A stretch of 64,000 bases of DNA. It comes from CAZZKE01 sp964655005. Lineage in GTDB: Bacteria > Pseudomonadota > Alphaproteobacteria > Rhodospirillales > JABHCV01. The stretch covers positions 16,076 through 80,075 of the forward strand of contig CAZZKE010000005.1 of NCBI GenBank assembly GCA_964655005.1. Reading direction: 5' to 3'. Numbering within the stretch: position 1 is the stretch's first letter; each line of letters begins with the position of its first letter. The position numbers and the translations under genes are program-made. Shown here piece by piece: positions 44,128 through 51,833 of this stretch. The notes under the pieces were generated by a model. The model ran no database searches and had not been told where the DNA came from. It was given only the letters and a program-made list of their open reading frames with translations.

Positions 44128-44714
44128 CTACCGCCATCTCTCTGCGGTTTGCCCGATATAAGGAAATTTTCCAGTGCCATTTCGACTTCCTCGACGGTCT
44201 CGTCAATTGGCACATCACGTGAATTTATGGCGATATCGGCGCTGGCGTAGATTGGGTAGCGTTGCTTCATCAGGTCCGCAAGGACCGATTTGGGATCGCC
44301 GTTGTCAAGCAGCGGTCTGCCCTTGCGCCGTCCGGTTCGTTCCACCAGCACATCCAGATCGGCCTTCAGCCAGATCGATATCCCCCGGGCCGCAATTTGC
44401 CGCCGCACCTTTTCATTGATAAAAGCGCCGCCGCCGGTGGCGATGATCCGGGGCGGCCCGTCAAGCAGGCGGGTGATCACCTTCATCTCGACATCGCGGA
44501 ACGCGCTCTCGCCGTACATTTCGAAGATATCGGATATGGAACATCCGGCGGCGCTGACGATCTCTTCATCGGCGTCGACAAAGTCGTATTTCAGCTTGGC
44601 TGCCAGTTCCCGGCCGATGCGGCTTTTTCCGGCTCCCATCATGCCGACCATAACCACCGGTTTGCTCAGGTGCAAAGAGAGGCCTGCCGCCGCCGGTTCC
44701 GCGTTTCTGTCCAT
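44124..44714 (-). CDS. aroK: Shikimate kinase
   Basis: AroK phosphorylates shikimate at O3. The P-loop is GMMGAGKSRIG, the shikimate Asp lies in FVDADEEIV, the GGG loop is IIATGGGAFINE and the lid contains GRRKGRPLLD. From ATG 44714 it is 196 residues; a frame start at 44765 would add 17 residues with no family match. The overlap with aroB indicates coupled translation. Confidence 0.96.
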   Translation of the reverse strand: MDRNAEPAAAGLSLHLSKPVVMVGMMGAGKSRIGRELAAKLKYDFVDADEEIVSAAGCSISDIFEMYGESAFRDVEMKVITRLLDGPPRIIATGGGAFINEKVRRQIAARGISIWLKADLDVLVERTGRRKGRPLLDNGDPKSVLADLMKQRYPIYASADIAINSRDVPIDETVEEVEMALENFLISGKPQRDGGR

Positions 44715-44845
44715 TATCCAGAATCCGAAATTAAGTGCCGAAAAAATGCCATAGTTCAAGGCCATTATATAGTCCGGCCCGGCGAAAATATCGACTTGAT
44801 AAACAAACTTTGTACTGAAAACGATTTCCGGCTACAAGATTGAGC

Positions 44846-44986
44846 ATGAAAAGTATCTCAAAATTTATCTTTGTTCTGGTTTTCGCATCGCTCATTGGGG
44901 GCGCCGCTTTTCTCGCGACGTGGGATATTCCGGCGCCGAAAAATACTATCGAAAAAGTTCTCCCCGATGACCAATTCCCGCGCTGA
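44846..44986 (+). CDS. Small single-span membrane or exported protein, 46 aa
   Basis: This frame is below common ORF cut-offs. It reads MKSISKFIFVLVFASLIGGA at the start, then AFLATWDIPAPKNTIEKVLP and DDQFPR. A Lys-rich start and one hydrophobic helix are followed by a short polar tail, so it is anchored or secreted. I recall the 'WDIPAP...EKVLPDDRFP' tail from alphaproteobacterial small proteins near aroK and xerD, which supports it as a real gene of unknown function. The next gene starts inside it (20-base overlap), so they are probably co-translated. It is divergent from aroK. Confidence 0.72.
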   Translation: MKSISKFIFVLVFASLIGGAAFLATWDIPAPKNTIEKVLPDDQFPR

Positions 44987-46928
44987 GCCCGATTTCCCGG
45001 ATTTGCACCCTGCGTCCCGGTGTTTCGCCGTTACCGGGGTGGCGCTAGCTTTGCTGATGTTGTTCGCCGCTGCGGTCCGGGCGCAGACAACGGCTGCCGG
45101 CCCTGTCCGCCTGACGCCGCCGGTACAGTTGCAACCGGCCGGAAAAACCGTGCCGCCGCCGGCGGCGCCGGCGTCATCGCCTATTGCAAACCCACCGAAG
45201 CCTGGCGCCGACCCCGGCGTCCAGGTCGATACATTGAAGACCATCAGCCCGGATACGGTGGGAATCCTGACTCCCGAAGAAGGCGGTTTCGGCGCCGATA
45301 TGTGGTTTGGCAGCAGCGGTCGGTTTGTCGAAACCATGTTGCTGCGGATGCCGATAAACGTCGCTTCGTCCAGTATGCGGGACCTGATGCGGCGGCTGTT
45401 GCTGACGCCGGCCGCCATGCCGCCGGATATCCCCGGCGATGGCTCCCATGTGGTCAGGCGGGTCGGCCTGTTGATGGAAATGGGTGAAATCGCCGCCGCC
45501 GGCCGGTTGCTTGACGCCATACCGGGCCGGGAAGCCATCAATCAATTGGTTCGCTACGAGGCCGATATCCGGTTTTTGACCAACGATAACGCCCGGGCCT
45601 GCGCCCTGGCCGCCGCCCAGGTCACCAATTTTGACAGCTCCTACTGGCAGAAGGCGTTCATATTCTGTCAGGCCCTGGCCGGCGAACAGGACAAGGCGGC
45701 GCTGGGAGTCGCCCTGCTGCGTGAAATCGGTGTCCGGGACCAGGCGTTTTTCACTCTGGTCGACAGGCTTACCGGCGGGGATACACCGCTCGAAAGCCTG
45801 ACCGATCCGACCCCCCTGCATTTATCCATGGCGCGGGCCGGCAAGGTTCAGTTGCCCGGGGATGTGGTGACTTCGAACAAGCCCGGGATTCTCAGATCAA
45901 TCGCCACCAGTCCCAACGCCCCCGTTGAAATCAGGCTGGAGGCCGCCGAACGGGCCGAACTGGCGGGCGCCCTGGATGTCGATACCCTGCGCCAGCTCTA
46001 TACCGGCGCAACGTTTTCCGAACAGGAACTGGCCAATCCACTATCCCGCGCCGAAGCCGAAAGCGGGCCGTTAAGCCGGGCGCTGCTGTACCGCACGGCG
46101 CTGGTTCAAACGGTGCCGACGGCGCAGGCCGAAGTAGTCGCCAGAGCCCTGGACCTGGCCAGGGAAGGCGGGCGTTATCCATCGACCGTCAGGGTGTTTT
46201 TGCCGGTACTCAGGCAGTTGCCGCCATCGACCGAACTGGTGTGGTTCGCGGCCCCGGCCATTCGCGCCTTCCTGATTGCCGGCGATGTCGCCGCGGCCAA
46301 GCCCTGGTTTGCCCTGCTCCGGGCCAAGGCGATGTTTGATTCCGAAGCGTCCGCCACCATGAGCTCCCTGTTGCCGGTGGCCCGGTTGGCCGGCGTTGGC
46401 GAAGTCGGACCGGCGACCGGTGCCCAGTCGCTGGCGAAATGGTGGGCGATCAACAAGGGTAACGAGGGTGGCCCCGAAAAAGCGGCCCTGCTGTTCAGCC
46501 TGTTCGAAGCCATGGGTGAACCGGTGGCGGCGGAATTGTGGGAAGCCCTGCTCGATGGTCCGCAGCGCTCGACCGTGGTGATGCCCTCTACGGCCTTGTG
46601 GAACCGGCTCGAATCGGCGATCACCGCCGCCGCCCTGCCGTCGACGGCATCGCCTGGGCCGGAAGCGGCGTCCGGACCGAAGCCGGACGTGACCGGAGCC
46701 GTCGAAACGGCATCGCTGGTTACGACCCCGGCCCCGCTATCCCTGCGGCAGCCCCGGCGGCGTTTCGGCGAGGCCCTGTTGCTGTCCCTGATAGCCATCG
46801 GTGACGGCGGTCCGGGGCAGGCCGCGCCGGTGGTGCTTGGCCGGGTTATCGGCGGCTTGCGGGCCATCGGCCTGGAACCGGAAGCCCGCGCCCTGGCCCT
46901 GGAAGCGGCGGTCGCGGCAGGACTTTGA
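44967..46928 (+). CDS. Large exported helical-repeat protein of unknown function
   Basis: From ATG 44967 the product is 653 residues. A signal-like hydrophobic segment (FAVTGVALALLMLFAAAVRA) is followed by a Pro/Ala-rich stretch (about 50-85), then mostly amphipathic helices that look like a TPR-type solenoid (MEMGEIAAAGRLLDAIPGRE, ALLRAKAMFDSEASATMSSL). No catalytic motif is evident. The position between the 46-aa gene and xerD (stop/start overlap TGATG) is typical of alphaproteobacterial genomes as I remember them. A periplasmic or membrane-anchored role is likely, but none is assigned. Confidence 0.75.
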   Translation: MTNSRAEPDFPDLHPASRCFAVTGVALALLMLFAAAVRAQTTAAGPVRLTPPVQLQPAGKTVPPPAAPASSPIANPPKPGADPGVQVDTLKTISPDTVGILTPEEGGFGADMWFGSSGRFVETMLLRMPINVASSSMRDLMRRLLLTPAAMPPDIPGDGSHVVRRVGLLMEMGEIAAAGRLLDAIPGREAINQLVRYEADIRFLTNDNARACALAAAQVTNFDSSYWQKAFIFCQALAGEQDKAALGVALLREIGVRDQAFFTLVDRLTGGDTPLESLTDPTPLHLSMARAGKVQLPGDVVTSNKPGILRSIATSPNAPVEIRLEAAERAELAGALDVDTLRQLYTGATFSEQELANPLSRAEAESGPLSRALLYRTALVQTVPTAQAEVVARALDLAREGGRYPSTVRVFLPVLRQLPPSTELVWFAAPAIRAFLIAGDVAAAKPWFALLRAKAMFDSEASATMSSLLPVARLAGVGEVGPATGAQSLAKWWAINKGNEGGPEKAALLFSLFEAMGEPVAAELWEALLDGPQRSTVVMPSTALWNRLESAITAAALPSTASPGPEAASGPKPDVTGAVETASLVTTPAPLSLRQPRRRFGEALLLSLIAIGDGGPGQAAPVVLGRVIGGLRAIGLEPEARALALEAAVAAGL

Positions 46929-47857
46929 TGAGCCGCGGTCAAACCAGTCGCCGGGTCGAAAATTTTCTTGAAATGATGGTGGTCGAACGGGGCGCGGCGG
47001 CTAACACCATCGAGTCGTATCGCCGCGATTTGGATGATTTCACGGCCTTTTCCATGGCTCGTAAACGTAATCCCGAAGATGCCGACGCCCGTATTCTTCG
47101 CGGCTACATGAAAAAACTGTCGGGGCTGGGGATGGCCGCCGCGACCAGCGCCCGCAAACTATCGGCGCTGCGCCAGTTTTTCCGGTTCCTCCATGCCGAG
47201 GGGTTTCGCGATGACGATCCCAGCGCCGCCATCGACCGGCCAAAGCTGGGTCGACCGCTGCCGAAATACCTGAGCGAAAAGGAAGTCGAAGGCCTGCTTG
47301 CGGCGGCGGCGGCGCGAACCGGCAACGGCGGCGAGCGGCTGCTCGCCCTGCTCGAAATTCTCTACGCCACCGGGCTCAGGGTCTCGGAACTGGTCGGCCT
47401 GCCGCTGGCGGCGTTGTCCAGGGACGGCAAAATGCTGATCGTTCGCGGCAAGGGCGGCAAGGAACGCATGGTGCCGTTGAGTGAACCGGCGACTGCGGCC
47501 ATCGAAAAATACCGGGCCGGCCGGCGCTCTTTCATCGCCAGAGGCCGGGGCGAGGCGGCAAAAAAATGGCTGTTTCCGTCGCGCGCCAAACAAGGCTACC
47601 TGACCCGCGCCCGATTTGGTCAATTGCTCAAGGAATTGGCTGCGGAAGCCAAGATTGACCCGCGCCGGGTCTCGCCGCATGTCCTGCGCCATTCCTTCGC
47701 CAGCCATTTACTGGCTCACGGCGCCGATTTGCGCTCGTTGCAGCAGATGCTTGGCCATTCCGATATCGCCACCACGCAAATCTACACCCATGTTCTGGAT
47801 GAACGCCTGAAACGCCTGGTGGCAGAGGCCCATCCGCTGGCCAGGAAACATGGCTGA
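46928..47857 (+). CDS. xerD: Tyrosine recombinase XerD
   Basis: XerD with XerC resolves chromosome dimers at dif. The 309-residue protein has the N-terminal SAM-like DNA-binding domain and all catalytic residues: Arg in YATGLRVSEL, Lys in GKGGKERMVPL, His and Arg in HVLRHSFASH, His in LGHSDIATT and the nucleophilic Tyr in QIYTHV. The ATG overlaps the preceding stop (TGATG). It is a housekeeping member, not a phage integrase, as judged by length and context. It ends just before the convergent iclR-family gene. Confidence 0.93.
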   Translation: MSRGQTSRRVENFLEMMVVERGAAANTIESYRRDLDDFTAFSMARKRNPEDADARILRGYMKKLSGLGMAAATSARKLSALRQFFRFLHAEGFRDDDPSAAIDRPKLGRPLPKYLSEKEVEGLLAAAAARTGNGGERLLALLEILYATGLRVSELVGLPLAALSRDGKMLIVRGKGGKERMVPLSEPATAAIEKYRAGRRSFIARGRGEAAKKWLFPSRAKQGYLTRARFGQLLKELAAEAKIDPRRVSPHVLRHSFASHLLAHGADLRSLQQMLGHSDIATTQIYTHVLDERLKRLVAEAHPLARKHG

Positions 47858-47880
47858 GCGGGGAACGGTCGCTTCGGCCT

Positions 47881-48693
47881 TTAAATTTCCTCGGGTCGGC
47901 GACCGCCGAAATCGGCGGTTATGTCGCCGCAGGTTTTGTTGACCAGGGCGCCCAGAATCGGAATCCGTTCATCGGTTATCCGGGCCGACGGCCCCGAAAC
48001 CGAAATGGCGGCGAGCGGACCGCCGTTTTCGTCGTAGATGACGGCGGCCACACACCGCATGCCGACGGCCTGTTCTTCATCGTCCAGCGCATAACCGCGC
48101 CGGCGGACATCGTCCAGGATTTTATCGAATTCCGGGGTCGCCAGGACCGCTTCCGGATCGTTGGCGACGAATGAACGGCGCTTCATGGCGACCCTGAATT
48201 CGGTTTCCGGCTGGGCCGCCAGCAGGGCCTTGCCGACCGCTGAACAATACATCGGCGAACGCGCCCCCGGCCTGACAAAGGCGCGCATCATCTCGCGGCA
48301 TTCGACCTGGGCCAGATAGACCACTTCTTCATTGTCGCGGGTTGCCAGATTAACGGTTTCGCCGGACTGTTCCATCAGGTGACGCATGAAAATTCTGGCC
48401 AATGGCACGAAATTACGGGATCGCGCGAAGGCGTTGCCGACCACGAACGACCGGACCCCGACGGACCACAGGCTGGTCGACCGGTTGAAGCGGACGAACC
48501 GCCTGTTTTCCAGCGTGGTCAGCAATCGGTGGGTGGTCGATGTCGGCAGCGTGGCCAGGCCCGCCATTTCGGTCAGGGAAAGTCCGCCGTCGTGATCGGC
48601 CAGTATTTCCAGTATCATCAGGGCGCGGGTCAGCGATTGCACCTGGGGGCTGCGATCCGTCGATTTGCCGGCGCTAAGTGGCTGGTTCACCAT
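47881..48693 (-). CDS. IclR-family transcriptional regulator
   Basis: The 270-residue protein has a winged helix-turn-helix N-terminal domain (about 15-80, with LTEMAGLATLPTSTTHRLLT) and an IclR effector domain (about 95-260, with RSPMYCSAVGKALLAAQPET). It is divergent from malyl-CoA lyase across a 156-base spacer that contains a perfect palindrome, so it probably controls that gene and itself. The effector may be an acid of C2/C3 or glyoxylate metabolism, by analogy with IclR; this is inference. Confidence 0.92.
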   Translation of the reverse strand: MVNQPLSAGKSTDRSPQVQSLTRALMILEILADHDGGLSLTEMAGLATLPTSTTHRLLTTLENRRFVRFNRSTSLWSVGVRSFVVGNAFARSRNFVPLARIFMRHLMEQSGETVNLATRDNEEVVYLAQVECREMMRAFVRPGARSPMYCSAVGKALLAAQPETEFRVAMKRRSFVANDPEAVLATPEFDKILDDVRRRGYALDDEEQAVGMRCVAAVIYDENGGPLAAISVSGPSARITDERIPILGALVNKTCGDITADFGGRRPEEI

Positions 48694-48721
48694 GGCATTC
48701 CATGCTAGAAAACTGACAGCG

Positions 48722-48760
48722 ATACGGGATTGTTTGGCGACCCTACAAACAATCCCGTAT
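48722..48760. promoter_or_regulatory. Perfect 15-bp inverted repeat, candidate IclR operator
   Basis: ATACGGGATTGTTTG (48722-48736) and CAAACAATCCCGTAT (48746-48760) are exact inverted copies with a 9-base centre. The site lies 29 bases before the iclR-family start and 90 bases before the malyl-CoA lyase start. Position between divergent genes and perfect symmetry suggest a regulator-binding site and not a terminator; there is no T-run. Confidence 0.78.
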
Positions 48761-48849
48761 TGTGGAAAGCCTTTCCTGAAATATTGACAGCCGGTCGAGT
48801 GGAAAATAGGTTCGGCGGATACAGATCATCACATTCACGGGAGCAAGCA

Positions 48850-49842
48850 ATGAGCTTTACCATCGTCGAACAATGCCGGCCACGACTGAACAGATCCGAA
48901 CTGGCGGTGCCCGGATCGAACCCCAGGTTTCTTGAGAAAGCCGCCGCCGGAACGGCGGATGTGGTGTTTCTGGACCTGGAAGATGCGGTCGCCCCCGACG
49001 ACAAGGAAGCGGCCCGCAAGAATGTCATCGCGGCCTTGAACGACCTTGACTGGAGCGGCAAGACCGTTTCGGTGCGGATCAACGGCCTGGATACCCATTA
49101 CATGTATCGCGATGTGGTCGATGTGGTCGAACAGGCCGGCGCCAAACTGGACCTGCTGATGATTCCCAAGGCCGGCACGGCGGCCGATATTTACGCGCTG
49201 GATATGCTGGTCAGCCAAATCGAAACGGCCAAGGGATTCAAGAACCGAATCGGCTTCGAGATGATAATCGAAACGGCGCTGGGTATGCGCAATGTCCATG
49301 AAATCGCCGCCGCCAGCCGGCGCAATGAATCACTGCATTTCGGCGTCGCCGACTATGCCGCCTCGACCAAGGCGCGGACCACGGCCATCGGCGGGCCGAA
49401 TGCCGATTATGGCGTGTTGACGGATGTCGATGCCGACGGCAACCGCGACTACCACTGGGGCGACATGTGGCACTACGCGGTCGCCCGCATGGTTGTCGCC
49501 GCCCGCGCTCATGGCCTGCGCCCGATCGACGGCCCGTTCGGTGATTTTTCCGACGCCGAGGGCTATGCCGCCCAGGCCCGCAGGTCATCGGTGCTTGGCT
49601 GTGAAGGCAAGTGGGCCATTCATCCAAGCCAGATCGACCAGGCCAACGAACTGTTCAGCCCTTCGGCGAAAGAAGTCAGCACGGCCAAGCGGATACTGGA
49701 GGCCATGGAGCAGGCCCAGAAGGACGGCCAGGGCGCCGTCGCCCTGGACGGCAGGCTGATCGATATCGCCTCCATCAAGCAGGCCGAAGTGCTGGTCAGG
49801 AAAGCCGAGGAAATTGCCGCCGCCGGACCGCCCGATGCATAA
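48850..49842 (+). CDS. mcl1: L-malyl-CoA / beta-methylmalyl-CoA lyase, CitE-like
   Basis: The 330-residue HpcH/HpaI (citrate lyase beta) family protein cleaves malyl-CoA to acetyl-CoA and glyoxylate, and beta-methylmalyl-CoA to propionyl-CoA and glyoxylate. Motifs: RSELAVPGSNPRFLEKAAAG, VFLDLEDAVAPDDK (metal-binding acid), VSVRINGLDTHYMYRD, and GVLGCEG-like SSVLGCEGKWAIHPSQI. This enzyme serves the ethylmalonyl-CoA pathway or the serine cycle, linking C1 or C2 assimilation. GGGAG precedes ATG 48850; a longer frame from 48730 would read through the palindrome. It overlaps accA by eight bases. Confidence 0.9.
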   Translation: MSFTIVEQCRPRLNRSELAVPGSNPRFLEKAAAGTADVVFLDLEDAVAPDDKEAARKNVIAALNDLDWSGKTVSVRINGLDTHYMYRDVVDVVEQAGAKLDLLMIPKAGTAADIYALDMLVSQIETAKGFKNRIGFEMIIETALGMRNVHEIAAASRRNESLHFGVADYAASTKARTTAIGGPNADYGVLTDVDADGNRDYHWGDMWHYAVARMVVAARAHGLRPIDGPFGDFSDAEGYAAQARRSSVLGCEGKWAIHPSQIDQANELFSPSAKEVSTAKRILEAMEQAQKDGQGAVALDGRLIDIASIKQAEVLVRKAEEIAAAGPPDA

Positions 49843-50785
49843 TTATCTCGATTTCGAAAAACCTATCGCCGAGCTTGAGGGAAAAATTGAGGACTTAAGA
49901 CACCTGTCGTCCGATGGTGGCGTCAATATTGCAGAGGAAGTCGGCAAGCTTCAGGGCAAGGTCGACAAGCAGTTGCGCCAAATCTACGCCAACTTGAGCG
50001 CCTGGCAGAAAACCCAGGTTGCCCGCCATCCCGACCGGCCCCATGCTATCGACTATATCGCCGCGTTGATTGACGATTTTACGCCGCTGGCCGGTGATCG
50101 CGCGTTCGGTGAAGACAAGGCCATAGTCGGTGGCCTGGGCCGTTTTCAGGGAAGTTCGGTGGTCGTCATCGGCAACGAAAAGGGTTCCGACACCGAAACC
50201 CGGGTCGAACGGAATTTCGGCATGGCCCGGCCCGAAGGCTACCGCAAGGCGATTCGCCTGATGGACCTGGCCGATCGCTTCAGGTTGCCGGTGATTACCC
50301 TTATCGACACTACCGGGGCCTATCCCGGAGTCGACGCCGAGGCCAGGGGACAGGCCGAGGCGATCGCCCGGTCGATCGAAAAAAGTTTCCAGTTGAAGGT
50401 TCCGGTTGTCAGCGTCGTTATCGGCGAGGGCGGCTCCGGCGGGGCTATGGCCCTGGCCGCCGCCAATACCGTGATGATGCTGGAACATTCCATATTTTCG
50501 GTGATTTCGCCGGAAGGCTGCGCCTCTATCCTGTGGCGCAACGGCGAGCAGAACAAGGAGGCGGCCGAGGCCCTGAAGCTGACGGCCCAGGACCTGCTCA
50601 ATCTTGGCGTTATCGAAGCGATCATCGCCGAACCCCTGGGCGGCGCTCATCGCAGTCCGGCGGCGACGCTGGCCGCCGTATCCGAATCGCTCGAAGGCGC
50701 CATGAAGGAACTTTCCCAAGTCGACGGCGGCGTTTTAAAAAGCCGGCGGCGGGAACGGTTTCTCAAGATTGGCTCGCAGATATAG
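49835..50785 (+). CDS. accA: Acetyl-CoA carboxylase carboxyltransferase subunit alpha
   Basis: AccA forms the alpha half of the carboxyltransferase that makes malonyl-CoA for fatty acid synthesis. The 316-residue protein begins NYLDFEKPIAELEGKIEDLR, has ALIDDFTPLAGDRAFGEDKA, TLIDTTGAYPGVDAEARGQA and the oxyanion stretch GEGGSGGAMALA. The ATG overlaps the malyl-CoA lyase stop (ATGCATAA), so no promoter of its own lies directly upstream unless inside that gene. accD is not in the window. Confidence 0.97.
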   Translation: MHNYLDFEKPIAELEGKIEDLRHLSSDGGVNIAEEVGKLQGKVDKQLRQIYANLSAWQKTQVARHPDRPHAIDYIAALIDDFTPLAGDRAFGEDKAIVGGLGRFQGSSVVVIGNEKGSDTETRVERNFGMARPEGYRKAIRLMDLADRFRLPVITLIDTTGAYPGVDAEARGQAEAIARSIEKSFQLKVPVVSVVIGEGGSGGAMALAAANTVMMLEHSIFSVISPEGCASILWRNGEQNKEAAEALKLTAQDLLNLGVIEAIIAEPLGGAHRSPAATLAAVSESLEGAMKELSQVDGGVLKSRRRERFLKIGSQI

Positions 50786-50793
50786 CTATAGAT

Positions 50794-51831
50794 ATTGCAT
50801 CCTCTTTTCAGGCTCAGGCCGTAGCCTGCCGGGAACTCGAATCACCCTTTACCGCCCGATTGTGCGAGTTGTTTGCAAAGCGATTGGCAGCGCGGGGAAG
50901 GGTTGCCGAAGAACTGTTCAACTGGCCCGGCGATCCGGGTCCTTATGGGGCGTCCCTGCCGTTGCGATTGGCCGGCGCCATGCATGCCCTGGTTTTGGAA
51001 GGGCGCAGCGAAATCCTGACCGGGGTGTATCCTCCGAACCATCGGGATATCGACGATGCCGATCTTTGGCGGATACTTGAATCGAGCCTGGAAGACCACG
51101 CCGATTTTATTTTACGACGCCTGCAAGGCCCGCCGCAGACCAATGAGGTGCGCCGCGCCGGCGTCATGTTGCCGGGTTATCTGAGCATTGCAGAGCAAAC
51201 CGGTCTGCCTATGGTGTTGTCGGAAGTGGGATCGAGCGCCAGCCTTAATCTGTTGTGGGATCACTACGGCTATCGGTTGGGCGAACTGGAATGGGGAAAT
51301 CCCGATTCCGCCGTCAAGATCGCCCCCGAATGGACCGGCCCGCCGCCGCCGGTCGCCGCCATTGAAGTACTTTCCCGTGCCGGGTGCGACCTGGCGCCAA
51401 TCGACCCGGCCAACGATGACGACCGAACCCGCTTGCTGTCATATATCTGGGCCGATCAGGCCGACCGCAAGGCCCGGACCTGGGCCGCCCTGGAGACGGC
51501 GGCGGCAAATCCCGTTCGGGTCGAAAAGGAAGACGCCGTAACCTGGCTGGAAAAGCGGCTGGGCGAGGCTCATCCGAACGCCGTTCATGTCATCAGCCAC
51601 ACTATCATGTGGCAGTACATGAGCCCGACCGATCAGCGTCGCGGCCAGGATATGATAGTCGCGGCGGGGAGCCATGCTACCGGCGACGCGCCCCTGGCCT
51701 GGCTTCGCCTCGAAGCCGATAACGGCGGGCCGGGTGCTGCGTTGACCCTTGCCATATGGCCCGCCGGCATTGAAAAATGTATCGCCAGGGCGGATTTTCA
51801 CGGGCGCTGGATAAACTGGATCGGCTGGTAA
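50794..51831 (+). CDS. DUF2332 family protein with unusual or unresolved start
   Basis: The product (about 345 residues) matches DUF2332: FQAQAVACRELESPFTARLC at the N terminus, then FNWPGDPGPYGASLPLRLAG, VLSEVGSSASLNLLWDHYGY and VISHTIMWQYMSPTDQR. No ATG, GTG or TTG lies in frame between the GTG at 50533, deep inside accA, and TTG at 50860, which would delete conserved residues. ATT at 50794, nine bases past the accA stop, would give IASSFQAQAVACR; ATA codons at 50782 and 50788 are other options. Either a rare start codon is used or an indel hides the start. Function unknown. Confidence 0.78.
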   Translation: MASSFQAQAVACRELESPFTARLCELFAKRLAARGRVAEELFNWPGDPGPYGASLPLRLAGAMHALVLEGRSEILTGVYPPNHRDIDDADLWRILESSLEDHADFILRRLQGPPQTNEVRRAGVMLPGYLSIAEQTGLPMVLSEVGSSASLNLLWDHYGYRLGELEWGNPDSAVKIAPEWTGPPPPVAAIEVLSRAGCDLAPIDPANDDDRTRLLSYIWADQADRKARTWAALETAAANPVRVEKEDAVTWLEKRLGEAHPNAVHVISHTIMWQYMSPTDQRRGQDMIVAAGSHATGDAPLAWLRLEADNGGPGAALTLAIWPAGIEKCIARADFHGRWINWIGW

Positions 51832-51833
51832 GT

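Noticed and set aside
46928..47857. Phage or island integrase
   Set aside because: Length, catalytic motifs and the absence of phage genes or attachment repeats indicate the housekeeping XerD.
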